Assembly: GCA_021779665.1 (NCBI GenBank)
Contig: JAJYAG010000053.1
Span: 1 to 37,616, forward strand
Direction of reading: 5' to 3'
DNA from: Bacteroidota bacterium
GTDB taxonomy: Bacteria > Bacteroidota > Bacteroidia > Bacteroidales > JAAUTT01
Length of the DNA: 37,616 nucleotides
Below the pieces are notes generated by a model. It was given only the letters and a program-made list of their open reading frames with translations, was not told the origin of the DNA and made no database searches. Positions within the stretch are counted from its first letter, which is position 1. Each line of letters opens with the position of its first letter. Positions 24,000-32,046 of this stretch are shown here, in pieces. Position numbers and translations under genes: made by a program.

Positions 24000-25100
24000 A
24001 TGAAAAGGAGCCTTATTCTGTTTGCTTTCCTGTTTCTTTCAGGAATTATTTTTGCACAAAAACGTAAAGAAATCATTTTTCCCGATATTCAGGGTTATAA
24101 AATTTTAAAATGCGATTTCCACATCCACACCGTTTTTTCCGACGGGAATGTATGGCCGACCATCCGTGTTGAAGAAGCCTGGCGCGAAGGGCTTGATGCC
24201 ATTGCCATTACTGATCATATTGAATACCTGCCCCATAAAAAAGATATTATTGCCGACCATAACCGTTCCTTCGAAATTGCTTTACCTGCTGGGGAAAACA
24301 GGGATATCCTCGTAATTCACGGAAGCGAAATCACCCGCTCCATGCCTCCGGGTCACAGCAATGCCTTGTTTCTGAAGAATTCGAATTTACTCGACACAGC
24401 AAAATATATCGATGCTTTTAAAGCCGCAAAAGCCCAGAATGCATTTATTTTCTGGAACCATCCGGCATGGAGCCGCCAGCAGCCGGATACAACCCTGTGG
24501 TGGAAGGAACATACCGAACTTTACGAAGCAGGACTCATGCAGGGAATTGAAGTTGTCAACGAGCACGAATATTCGCCTGAAGCGCACAAATGGGCCATCG
24601 AAAAAAAACTTACCATGCTGGGGAATTCCGACATACACAACCCCATTCAGATGGATTACGACTTTTCAATGGGCGAGCACCGACCCATGACCCTGGTGCT
24701 TGCTAAGGAAAAAACCATTGAAGGAATAAGAGAAGCCTTATTAAACCGCCGAACCATTGTTTATCACAACCATTTACTCATTGGCGATAATGCTTATTTA
24801 AAGGAGCTGTTTGAAAAATCGGTAAAAATTGAAAAGGTTTCGAGAAACAATAAAAGCATACGTGTAACCATATACAACTCCAGCAGCGTTCCATTTGAAA
24901 TCAGGAAAGTAAAAGGCAACGACCCCAATCTTGAGTTTTTCAGAGAACTGAAAATAGAAGCAGGTGGATATACCTCCTTTACAGTTTATGAGAAAGAACC
25001 TACTAAAAATACAAGTTTTAACCTGCAGTTGGAAGTTCAAAATCTGCTGGTAGCGCCAGGAAAAGGGATGCCTTATAAATTGGCTATTCAGGTGAAGTAG
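24000..25100 (+). CDS. Exported PHP-domain phosphodiesterase, Sb-PDE-like
   Basis: A 366-aa protein from the ATG at 24000 (a GTG at 23985 is less likely). Signal peptide MKRSLILFAFLFLSGIIFA, cleaved before QKRKE. The PHP metal-binding motifs are present: CDFHIHTVFSDG (HxH), ITDHIE, HGSEITR, FWNHP and GNSDIHN (DxH). The layout IFPDIQGYKILKCDFHIHT and the C-terminal beta domain (VEKVSRNNKSIRVTIYNSS) resemble Sb-PDE family phosphodiesterases, whose founder cleaves organophosphate diesters. An exported or periplasmic metal-dependent phosphodiesterase is the best reading; the natural substrate is unknown. Two unknown genes follow on the same strand. Confidence 0.85.
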   Translation: MKRSLILFAFLFLSGIIFAQKRKEIIFPDIQGYKILKCDFHIHTVFSDGNVWPTIRVEEAWREGLDAIAITDHIEYLPHKKDIIADHNRSFEIALPAGENRDILVIHGSEITRSMPPGHSNALFLKNSNLLDTAKYIDAFKAAKAQNAFIFWNHPAWSRQQPDTTLWWKEHTELYEAGLMQGIEVVNEHEYSPEAHKWAIEKKLTMLGNSDIHNPIQMDYDFSMGEHRPMTLVLAKEKTIEGIREALLNRRTIVYHNHLLIGDNAYLKELFEKSVKIEKVSRNNKSIRVTIYNSSSVPFEIRKVKGNDPNLEFFRELKIEAGGYTSFTVYEKEPTKNTSFNLQLEVQNLLVAPGKGMPYKLAIQVK

Positions 25101-25116
25101 GATTTCGACAGAAGTT

Positions 25117-25500
25117 ATGAAAAGAAAGTCCGCTTTAATACTTGCAATATCAATCGTTCTAACAGCAGGATTTATAATATTCCTTTCGCGGAAAAATACA
25201 GGAGAAGAAATTTCAATAAAAACAATCTACATGATGTATGCCTGCGGCGAGTGCTATCCTCAATATAAGGTGAAAGAGGTTGATCCTGTAAAGGGTTATG
25301 AGTTCTTACTCGACCAGGATATTAGCATTATCTACCCTTCGAAAGAACAAGAAGATAGCATACAGAAACTAACGCAGAAGTGCATCATTTGCTATGAGTT
25401 CTATTTTAGAGGAAGTGTCAGGTTCTCAAAAAAGAAAGGTTATATTTTTAAGGCAACTTCAGCAAAGGTAAAACTTTGGGATGATAAATGCTGCGATTAG
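25117..25500 (+). CDS. Small anchored protein with Cys pairs, unknown
   Basis: A 127-aa protein starting 16 bases after the PHP gene, so probably co-transcribed. One N-terminal hydrophobic segment (ALILAISIVLTAGFIIFL, about 5-22) serves as signal anchor or signal peptide. The rest has three Cys pairs: ACGEC, KCIIC and KCCD at the end, plus Tyr-rich stretches (YACGECYPQYKVKEV), suggesting disulfides or metal binding outside the cytoplasm. The DNA here is AT-rich like the next gene. No family recognised. Confidence 0.6.
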   Translation: MKRKSALILAISIVLTAGFIIFLSRKNTGEEISIKTIYMMYACGECYPQYKVKEVDPVKGYEFLLDQDISIIYPSKEQEDSIQKLTQKCIICYEFYFRGSVRFSKKKGYIFKATSAKVKLWDDKCCD

Positions 25501-25600
25501 ATCCTGCGGTTTGCGATGTATTACCAATGTTCAAGGAAGTTTAAGCATAATTAGTAATAGAAAAAATATACAAGACTATAACATCATTAGAAAATTAATT

Positions 25601-26230
25601 ATGAAACTTAAAAATGGTGTAATTGTAATAGTTTTGGTTTTTACTACGATTACAAAGATGTACGGGCAAAATTTTAGTGTGGTTAAAATACCCGTTGACC
25701 GTATGAAAAGTTTGAACTTTTATGAGGAAAATAAATGCAATCATTTCTATAAGATTGTATTTAATGGTGATACTTCCGATGGTGCTATTTCCAGTTATAA
25801 CCGGATCATGGAGAAAATTAAAAATTCAAATATTGATAAAATAGCGTTGATAAAGGAACTAATGAAATTCAAAGGGGATAAACGCCTATGTTGTATTCCA
25901 ATAAAACATTACAATTTGGATGTATCTCAAGGGCTTGAAAAAGATATTAGTTACTACTCCATACAAATTGAAGCCCTTTTTATAATTAATCAGTTATATT
26001 TTCCAAAGCCTTTCAATTACTCGCCTTTCCCTGTTTTGTATAATTCATATTTCAAGAAAATAATAGCAGTTAAAGGTTGGGGAATACATAAAGTATTTGC
26101 TCGTTATGAGCAATGGTTACTAGAGATAGAGAAAACAGGAATTGAAGAGGCAATATCAAAACATAAAGATCCCTTGGATAAAAGTAATATAAGCTGGTAT
26201 TCTGGTGTTTACCCATGGAATTTAAATTAG
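25601..26230 (+). CDS. Exported protein of unknown function
   Basis: The frame is open from 25481, but the ATG at 25601 gives a signal peptide (MKLKNGVIVIVLVFTTITKMYG, cleaved before QNF), so a 209-aa product is chosen. The mature protein is Lys/Ile-rich and probably helical, with WLLEIEKTGIEEAISKHKDP near the end and a terminal Trp/Tyr-rich segment (ISWYSGVYPWNLN). It contains an adjacent Cys pair (RLCCIP). The gene follows the Cys-pair gene by 100 bases. Its AT-rich base composition differs from the flanking PHP and etf genes. Function unknown. Confidence 0.6.
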   Translation: MKLKNGVIVIVLVFTTITKMYGQNFSVVKIPVDRMKSLNFYEENKCNHFYKIVFNGDTSDGAISSYNRIMEKIKNSNIDKIALIKELMKFKGDKRLCCIPIKHYNLDVSQGLEKDISYYSIQIEALFIINQLYFPKPFNYSPFPVLYNSYFKKIIAVKGWGIHKVFARYEQWLLEIEKTGIEEAISKHKDPLDKSNISWYSGVYPWNLN

Positions 26231-26620
26231 AAACATCCCCTAAGGCCGTCATTCCGATAACATTTTAATCGCTGCTGTTGTGCGAAGGATTTCCTTCGCA
26301 CAGTTATTTTGGTAGCATTTGCTACCACAGGATAAACATAGATAACTCAAAATGGCACTCGTTTGTAACTAGAGCCTTTATTGATAGTAGCTTTCGAACA
26401 ACAATTGCAGAACAAGAAACATTTAAGCATTTTTAAAAATGAAGCTTCATTTTCCCCGAAACGAAGCTTCTTCTTAACTGAAACGAAGCTTCGTTTTTAG
26501 GACAAGGCGGTCAGCCCCAGCTGGCGCGTATTTGTAATCTGTGCCATATATGACAGGCGTTTGCAACGATATTCCGAGGTAATTGTTGATTGCACGCTTT
26601 ACAAACGCGCGCAAACAGGG
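26231..26620. other. Intergenic stretch packed with short inverted and tandem repeats
   Basis: About 390 bases between two small genes with no credible ORF. It holds: a hairpin TGTGCGAAGGA/TCCTTCGCACA (26279-26302); a hairpin TGGTAGCA/TGCTACCA (26310-26327); a degenerate dyad around GGCACTCGTTTGTAA (26354-26376); three 22-bp units (26437-26502); and a GC-rich stretch with TTTGTAA/TTTGCAA/TTTACAA cores flanked by GGCGCG and GTGCC (about 26521-26616). It looks like Bacteroidota REP-like intergenic repeats or an eroded mobile element. Confidence 0.55.
26437..26502. repeat. Three tandem 22-bp repeats with palindromic GAAGCTTC core
   Basis: Units begin at 26437, 26459 and 26481, each starting AAAYGAAGCTTC followed by ten less conserved bases. 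The core GAAGCTTC recurs exactly every 22 bases. The first unit extends to an 18-bp perfect palindrome (26436-26453); the third is a 16-bp palindrome followed by a T5 run and may act as a terminator on the + strand for the upstream genes. Seen directly; function unknown. Confidence 0.75.
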
Positions 26621-26953
26621 CTATTTTTTTACCCAAAAAACAACTGTGGGTAAAACTATAAATCCCAGCAAAAATATGATTAAACAAAGTCGGATACGTT
26701 TCTCAAGTGATTCTAATTTCATTTTCTTATCAGCTGAAAAACCATTCTTATTTCCTTTGAATAAAATAGGAAGAATTGTTTCAAACCGATCAGAGTAGTA
26801 TTTAAAAGAAAAACCTTTGAAGCTTAGGAAACCTATATCCTGAGGGTAATTATTGAAAATCTTCAGATATAAAAAGTGATAGTATACTTTGAAAAAGTAA
26901 GCTATAAATCCCGCAAAAACAAAGGGAAATAATATTTTTTCTATCAATGTCAT
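26621..26953 (-). CDS. Small membrane protein, unknown
   Basis: A 110-aa protein with two likely transmembrane segments, about 5-28 (EKILFPFVFAGFIAYFFKVY) and about 88-106 (LCLIIFLLGFIVLPTVVFWV), separated by a basic, aromatic-rich loop. It ends in VKK. The start ATG lies just after the etf/acyl-CoA dehydrogenase terminator, so it is an independent transcript or low-level read-through. No family recognised; the length and two clean membrane helices make it a credible gene. Confidence 0.55.
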   Translation of the reverse strand: MTLIEKILFPFVFAGFIAYFFKVYYHFLYLKIFNNYPQDIGFLSFKGFSFKYYSDRFETILPILFKGNKNGFSADKKMKLESLEKRIRLCLIIFLLGFIVLPTVVFWVKK

Positions 26954-26990
26954 AGAGGATATAAACTAAATCTTAAAGGTATAAAAAACA

Positions 26991-27014
26991 AAAAGCCGGA
27001 TTGCTCCGGCTTTT
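26991..27014 (-). terminator. Intrinsic terminator of the etf-acyl-CoA dehydrogenase operon
   Basis: AAAAGCCGGA (26991-27000) pairs perfectly with TCCGGCTTTT (27005-27014) across a 4-base loop. T-runs flank both sides. It lies 24 bases after the acyl-CoA dehydrogenase stop on the minus strand. Confidence 0.88.
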
Positions 27015-27038
27015 ATATATCTAAAATCTTTTAGAAAA

Positions 27039-28745
27039 CTATTCAATCTTGAACTTACCAATATCGTTTGGTGAAGAAAATTTGATATACTGAGCGTGCG
27101 CAGCAACCTGGGCAGCTCCGTATTTCATGTATACTTCAAATGTTTTCCAGTAGTTATGATCGCGGTTGCAGTCGAGCAGCAACAGGTAGCTCATAATGAT
27201 ATGACCAGCCATTTCAACCATTCTGCGTGCATGGAAATCGATGAATTCGTTATTGTTGAATTCAGTTACTTTCTTCACGGCAGCTTCGTACTGTTCGGTT
27301 AAACCAACCAATACACGGCGGTAACCTTCCAGTTCAGGTTTCAAAGCCTCAGCTTCGTATTCTTTGATGCGGGCAAGGTATCCGCCGGTGGTTACGCCAC
27401 GGATGGCAGCAACTACCTGTAACTGTGTGGTTCCTTCGTAAATGGAAGTAATACGTGCATCGCGGTAGATACGTTCAACAGGATAATCTTTCATGAAACC
27501 CGATCCGCCATGTACCTGAACTGCATCGTAAGCGTTCTGGTTAGCAAATTCCGAAGTCATACCCTTGGAAATCGGAGTGAAAATATCAGCAAGCTTCTGA
27601 TATCTCTTCATCTCTTCTTTTTCTTCCTTGGTGAGGTCGCGTTCTTCGGAGATATGCATCAGGGTCTTGTAGATATCCACAAAACGTGCTGTCTCATAAA
27701 GAATGGTGCGACTTGCATCCAGTTTAGCCTTCATGAGCGAAATCATCTCATAAACAGCTGGGAACTCGATGATGGCTTTTCCGAACTGTTTTCTTTCCTT
27801 GGCATATGCCAAAGCTTCGCGGTAAGCAGCTTCCGATACTCCTACGCTCTGAGCAGTGATACCCAAACGGGCACCGTTCATCAGGGCCATTACGTATTTG
27901 ATTAATCCAAGCTTACGCGATCCACAAAGTTCGGCAGGAGCGTTCTTGAATACGAGTTCGCAGGTTGGAGAACCTTTGATACCCATTTTATTTTCGATAC
28001 GGCGAACAGTTACGCCACCGTTTCTTTTATCATAAATAAACATCGACAAACCGCGGCCATCGGCAGTTCCTTCTTCGGAACGGGCAAGAACTAGTGCGAT
28101 ATCGCCATCGCCATTGGTGATGAAGCGTTTTACACCGTTCAGTAACCAAATGTTCTTCGATTCGTCAAAGGTTGCTTTGAGCATTACGGCCTGCAAGTCT
28201 GATCCTGCATCGGGTTCGGTTAAATCCATTGCCATAGTTTCGCCGGCGCAAACACGGGTCAGAAATCTTTCCTTCTGTTCTTCGGTGGCGAATTCGTTGA
28301 TGGTTTCGGCGCAGTCCTGCAATCCCCAGATGTTCACAAAACCAGCATCAGCACGCGAAACGATATCAGCAGCCATGATATAGGGAACTATCGGAAAATT
28401 CAATCCATTGAAGCGGCGTGGGAGCGACATACCCATCAAACCAGCCTGACGCAAAGCTTCGATGTTTACTTCGGTTCCCTGGGCATATTTTACGCGACCG
28501 TCAACGAGTTCCGGACCATCGTGATCAACGCCTTCAGCATTGGGGGCAACTATTTCAGCGCTGATTTCGCCAACTATTTCGAGCACCTGATTGTAGCTGT
28601 CCATAGCATCTTCGAAATCAACCGGGGCATAGTCGAATTTATCTTTTTCCTCAAAATTTCTTTCTTTCAGTTCCACAATCCTCTTCATCAAAGGATGGTT
28701 CAGATGAAATTTTATCTCCGGGTTATCTGTATAGAAATTTGCCAT
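27039..28745 (-). CDS. Acyl-CoA dehydrogenase
   Basis: A 568-aa flavoprotein that oxidises an acyl-CoA to the trans-2-enoyl-CoA and hands electrons to ETF. The N-terminal helical domain, FAD-binding motif AMDLTEPDAGSDLQAV (about 172-187), middle beta domain (GVKRFITNGDGDIALVLA, GIKGSPTCELVF) and C-terminal signature QVHGGSGFMKDYPVERIYRD are present. The likely catalytic base is Glu437 in SIYEGTTQLQ. An extra C-terminal helical region (about 450-568) makes it longer than the 380-aa short-chain enzymes. It is third in etfB-etfA-acd (20 bases after etfA), so its electron acceptor is encoded alongside. Chain-length specificity cannot be read. Confidence 0.94.
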   Translation of the reverse strand: MANFYTDNPEIKFHLNHPLMKRIVELKERNFEEKDKFDYAPVDFEDAMDSYNQVLEIVGEISAEIVAPNAEGVDHDGPELVDGRVKYAQGTEVNIEALRQAGLMGMSLPRRFNGLNFPIVPYIMAADIVSRADAGFVNIWGLQDCAETINEFATEEQKERFLTRVCAGETMAMDLTEPDAGSDLQAVMLKATFDESKNIWLLNGVKRFITNGDGDIALVLARSEEGTADGRGLSMFIYDKRNGGVTVRRIENKMGIKGSPTCELVFKNAPAELCGSRKLGLIKYVMALMNGARLGITAQSVGVSEAAYREALAYAKERKQFGKAIIEFPAVYEMISLMKAKLDASRTILYETARFVDIYKTLMHISEERDLTKEEKEEMKRYQKLADIFTPISKGMTSEFANQNAYDAVQVHGGSGFMKDYPVERIYRDARITSIYEGTTQLQVVAAIRGVTTGGYLARIKEYEAEALKPELEGYRRVLVGLTEQYEAAVKKVTEFNNNEFIDFHARRMVEMAGHIIMSYLLLLDCNRDHNYWKTFEVYMKYGAAQVAAHAQYIKFSSPNDIGKFKIE

Positions 28746-28765
28746 AATTTTAGTGTATTGAGGAG

Positions 28766-29785
28766 TTACTTCGAATTTTGTTTGTAGTACTTGATCATCT
28801 TGGGAACAATCTCTTCAACGCTGCCATTGATTACATAATCGGCAATTTTGTTGATAGGAGCAGCAGGATCGTTGTTGATCGAAATGATCATGCTCGATTC
28901 CTGCATCCCGGCAATGTGCTGGATTTGTCCCGAAATACCACAAGCAATATATAATTTAGGACGAACGGTAATACCGGTTTGTCCAATCTGGCGGTCGTGA
29001 TCCACATAACCTGCATCAACAGCTGCACGCGAAGCTCCAACTTCACCACCGATAACTGCAGCCAGTTCGAATAATTTGTCGAAGTTTTCCTTCGATCCCA
29101 CTCCATAACCACCGGCAACGATAATCGAAGAATTCTTGATATTCACCTTCGATTTTTCCATGTGACGCTCGATGATGTTCACCACGAAATCGGTATCCGA
29201 AACATAGCTGTTCACATCCAGGTTCACAACCTCCCCTTTGTAACCCATGTCGAAGATTTCTTTCTTCATCACGCCTTCGCGAACGGTTGCCATTTGCGGA
29301 CGGCAGTCGGGGTTGATAATGGTTGCAATAATATTACCGCCAAAGGCTGGACGGATCTGATATAAGAGGTTCTTATATTCGGTATTGGTTTTCTTTTCTT
29401 CGTGATCGCCAATTTCGAGACTTGTACAGTCGGCAGTTAAACCACTGTGCAGGGCTGAAGAAACGCGGGGACCTAAATCGCGGCCAATGGTTGTTGCTCC
29501 CATCAGGGCTATCTGAGGTTTCTGTTCCTGGAAAAGTTTTACTGTAATAGCTGTGTGAGGCAGTGTGGAATAGTGTTCCAGACGTGCATCATCGGCTACA
29601 TAAACCGTATCAACGCCAAAAGGGAAAAGCTGTTGTGGAAGATTACCAACATTGCTGCCAATCACCAGCGCTTCGAGCTTGCATTTAAGCTGCGTAGCAA
29701 GTCCACGGCCTTTGGTAAGAAGTTCAAAGCTCACATCGGCAACCTTGCCTTCGTCAATTTCGCAATAAACTATTATATTGTTCAT
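28766..29785 (-). CDS. etfA: Electron transfer flavoprotein alpha subunit
   Basis: A 339-aa ETF alpha subunit. The N-terminal domain pairs with EtfB; the C-terminal FAD-binding domain carries VGASRAAVDAGYVDHDRQIG, TGITVRPKLYIACGISGQIQH, AGMQESSMIISINNDPAAPI and YVINGSVEEIVPKMI, the family signature. With EtfB it shuttles electrons from the acyl-CoA dehydrogenase downstream towards the respiratory chain or another acceptor. It starts 27 bases after the etfB stop and its stop is 20 bases before the dehydrogenase start. Confidence 0.96.
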   Translation of the reverse strand: MNNIIVYCEIDEGKVADVSFELLTKGRGLATQLKCKLEALVIGSNVGNLPQQLFPFGVDTVYVADDARLEHYSTLPHTAITVKLFQEQKPQIALMGATTIGRDLGPRVSSALHSGLTADCTSLEIGDHEEKKTNTEYKNLLYQIRPAFGGNIIATIINPDCRPQMATVREGVMKKEIFDMGYKGEVVNLDVNSYVSDTDFVVNIIERHMEKSKVNIKNSSIIVAGGYGVGSKENFDKLFELAAVIGGEVGASRAAVDAGYVDHDRQIGQTGITVRPKLYIACGISGQIQHIAGMQESSMIISINNDPAAPINKIADYVINGSVEEIVPKMIKYYKQNSK

Positions 29786-29812
29786 TATTCAAGATTTTCT
29801 TAGTGATGAATA

Positions 29813-30688
29813 TTATCCGATAGTGTGATTTGAAAGAAGCTCCTTCATGAGTTCTTCAATATCGCGGTCGTTATTGGTAAGCTGTTTAGCTTCCTTGGCC
29901 TGGAAAACGATGTTTTCGATTTTCTTAACCTTGGTAGGAGAACCATTTAAGCCCAACTGTTCGCGATCGCTTTCTATATCGTTCACACTCCACTCCTTAA
30001 TGTTAAGGTATGGACGCTCATTGATCATGGTAATATAATCTTCGCTCTTTTCCTGACGCTCGCTGATGGTAGTGGAATGTTTGTACTTCATCAGAAGTTT
30101 GGCATTACGCGGGCGGCATGCAGCAGCAGAACCATTCACGGTAATAAGAATAGGAAGTTTACCTTCAACTACTTCCACACCACGCTCTAAACGACGCTTT
30201 ACGCGGATAGCAGACTTATTTACTGATAAGACTTCTTCAGCATAGGTAATCTGGGCAATATTCAGCTTCTCAGCAACCTGTGGTCCTACCTGAGCGGTAT
30301 CACCATCAATAGCCTGACGTCCGCTGATGATCAGGTCGAAATCTTTTATTTTTTTGATAGCACAGGAAAGTGCGTAAGAAGTTGCCAAAGTATCGGCACC
30401 GGCAAAAGCGCGGTCGGTTAACAAAACACCTTCATCGGTTCCGCGGAATAAACCTTCGCGAAGAATTTCGGCTGCTCGCACAGGGCCCATAGTGAGCACG
30501 GTGATTGTAGTTCCGGGGATCTGATCTTTGATCCGCAACGCTTGTTCGAGTGCGTTTAAATCTTCGGGGTTAAAAATTGCAGGTAAAGCAGCACGGTTAA
30601 CAGTACCATCGGCTTTCATAGCATCTTTTCCAACATTCCTGGTGTCAGGTACTTGTTTGGCTAAAACTATAATTTTCAGTCCATTCAT
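29813..30688 (-). CDS. etfB: Electron transfer flavoprotein beta subunit
   Basis: A 291-aa ETF beta subunit from the ATG at 30688; the frame is open to a TTG at 30718, which lies on the predicted -7 box and so is rejected. Visible motifs: LKIIVLAKQVPDT at the start, LEQALRIKDQ, TVLTMGPVRAAEILREGL, LSCAIKKI and DLIISGRQAIDGDTAQVGPQ, followed by VKRRLERGVEVVEGKLPILI and AAACRPRNAKLLMKYK. These are the nucleotide-binding and subunit-contact regions of EtfB. It is the first gene of the operon. Confidence 0.96.
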   Translation of the reverse strand: MNGLKIIVLAKQVPDTRNVGKDAMKADGTVNRAALPAIFNPEDLNALEQALRIKDQIPGTTITVLTMGPVRAAEILREGLFRGTDEGVLLTDRAFAGADTLATSYALSCAIKKIKDFDLIISGRQAIDGDTAQVGPQVAEKLNIAQITYAEEVLSVNKSAIRVKRRLERGVEVVEGKLPILITVNGSAAACRPRNAKLLMKYKHSTTISERQEKSEDYITMINERPYLNIKEWSVNDIESDREQLGLNGSPTKVKKIENIVFQAKEAKQLTNNDRDIEELMKELLSNHTIG

Positions 30689-30715
30689 CGTAGAAGTGGT
30701 TAATTTTAAGATTGG

Positions 30716-30745
30716 CAAATATATAACAAATCCAAAAATGCAAAA
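30716..30745 (-). promoter_or_regulatory. Probable primary-sigma promoter of etfB-etfA-acd
   Basis: On the minus strand TTTTG (30745-30741), 17 bases, then a perfect -7 box TATATTTG (30723-30716), 27 bases before the etfB ATG. Spacing is slightly shorter than the usual Bacteroidota -33/-7 distance. Confidence 0.5.
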
Positions 30746-30796
30746 GAGAAATTTTCGGGAGTCAAGTAATTTAGTAACATTTTAAATAAAGATATT

Positions 30797-31375
30797 TTAT
30801 CTTCCGGGTAATGGGTTGTTAATCATACAATCCTGAATTAAGTCTAATACCTTTTTTACTCTCTTCAGATTTTCATTTCCTTTTACAGGGGATAAATCCA
30901 AAAATTCCTTTCTGAAATTGTTAATTTGAGCCAGAGTAGGAATATGGCAACTACCATCAGAGTTCATAGCTAAAAAACCAACAACCGTTTTCCAGGCATT
31001 CCCATGCACCCTGACTGTTAAAGGCGGAACCCGTGAAGGATGAACATGTACAAAGGCTTCCTTATTTTCACTTTTCCTTAAGATCCATTTTGCACCATCA
31101 TCAAGTGTTATTGTCCGATATCCGCTATTTGCCAACCATTCAATATATTCACTTTCACAATAGATCTTTAGTTTCGTTAATTCATGTACCAGTTTTTCCT
31201 TAATTTCTTCCGGAGAATATTGTCCTGTATAAAGGTCAACAAAGTTTGAATTGATGGATTGGATTGACTCCAAAAACGACGCTCTCTCATTTGTGATACT
31301 ATCTTTCAATTTAGCGCATACAAACAAAAGATGATGCTTTACAGGGTTGAAATGTATCTGATTGGTCCGAATCAT
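30797..31375 (-). CDS. Uncharacterised protein, about 190 aa
   Basis: A 192-aa protein without signal peptide or membrane helix. The N-terminal half is helical and charged (LYTGQYSPEEIKEKLVHELTK); the middle has a beta-rich, His-containing stretch (AFVHVHPSRVPPLTVRVHGN) and a later helix-rich end (FRKEFLDLSPVKGNENLKRV). It is AT-rich and sits between etfB and the SiaC-like gene, divergent from the latter. I do not recognise the family; HVHPSR and RVHGNAWKT look like the most conserved parts. Confidence 0.65.
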   Translation of the reverse strand: MIRTNQIHFNPVKHHLLFVCAKLKDSITNERASFLESIQSINSNFVDLYTGQYSPEEIKEKLVHELTKLKIYCESEYIEWLANSGYRTITLDDGAKWILRKSENKEAFVHVHPSRVPPLTVRVHGNAWKTVVGFLAMNSDGSCHIPTLAQINNFRKEFLDLSPVKGNENLKRVKKVLDLIQDCMINNPLPGR

Positions 31376-31559
31376 TAAGCGTCAATAATTCATCTAAGAT
31401 AAAGTAAACTGTTAGAATGAAGGTGTTTAAGAACCTACAAAAATGATGAATGAAGATTATGCCACTCCGCGAAAAAATTAATACCAGTATTGGAAACAAA
31501 ACCGTCAAAAATCAGTAAAATGTCGCATAGTGATAAATTTACAACAACATAACTGCGCT

Positions 31560-31943
31560 ATGACCGACCTTTATCTTCCTGCCGATATAAGAGAACAAAC
31601 GCCTCTTGTTCATTTTAAGACTACAGGTGATTTGAAAATTGAAGGGACATCTTATCCAGAAAACCCCATGAAGTTTTACGGGCAGGTAATTGATTGGGTA
31701 AAGGAAATGAAGAACCTGGACACAGATAATATAACCTTATCAGTACGCCTCGATTATTTCAATACAAGTACCAGTAAACTTGTGCTGTTTATCTTTAAGA
31801 CAATTGAGAGCATGTATCTTAAGGATAAAAAAGATGTTAAGATTACCTGGTTTTATAACAGCGGTGATGAGGATATGCTCGAATCCGGAGATGATTATGC
31901 CAGCCTTCTGGATTGTCCGTTTGAATTGAAAGAAGTAAAGTAA
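31560..31943 (+). CDS. SiaC-like regulatory phosphoprotein (DUF1987)
   Basis: A 127-aa protein; the ATG at 31560 is chosen over a GTG at 31530 because the family begins close to LYLPADIREQTPLVHF. The DUF1987 pattern is clear: GDLKIEGTSYPENPMKFY, WVKEMKN, LDYFNTSTSKLVLFIF and a C-terminal FYNSGDEDMLESGDDYASL. In Pseudomonas SiaC a Thr in the equivalent YFNTSSSK-type motif is phosphorylated by SiaB and controls binding to the diguanylate cyclase SiaD; Thr69 here is the likely counterpart. No kinase, PP2C/SpoIIE phosphatase or cyclase gene lies nearby, so any partner is encoded elsewhere. Ends at a bidirectional terminator. Confidence 0.85.
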   Translation: MTDLYLPADIREQTPLVHFKTTGDLKIEGTSYPENPMKFYGQVIDWVKEMKNLDTDNITLSVRLDYFNTSTSKLVLFIFKTIESMYLKDKKDVKITWFYNSGDEDMLESGDDYASLLDCPFELKEVK

Positions 31944-32010
31944 GAGCAGGATTTGAACTAAAAGATTAGCAACAATTTAATCCAAATCAATATATAGTTA
32001 TATAAAAAAT

Positions 32011-32036
32011 AAAAACCCGGATTTTTCCGGGTTTTT
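32011..32036. terminator. Bidirectional terminator between siaC-like and DUF3467 genes
   Basis: AAAAACCCGGA (32011-32021) pairs perfectly with TCCGGGTTTTT (32026-32036) over a T4 loop, with A/T runs outside on both sides. It separates two convergent genes and can end transcription from either. Confidence 0.9.
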
Positions 32037-32046
32037 ATTTTTTATT

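Noticed and set aside
26231-26620. Possible CRISPR array
   Set aside because: Only three 22-bp units with no spacers of constant length and no cas genes; the units are directly abutting tandem repeats.
26583-26798. + strand ORF across the repeat region and the small membrane-protein gene
   Set aside because: Begins in repeat sequence and runs antisense to the minus-strand gene that has two clear membrane helices.
31311-31508. Short minus-strand ORF overlapping the start of the 192-aa gene
   Set aside because: Different frame, overlaps the better-supported gene, low-complexity hydrophobic translation and no ribosome-binding or operon context.
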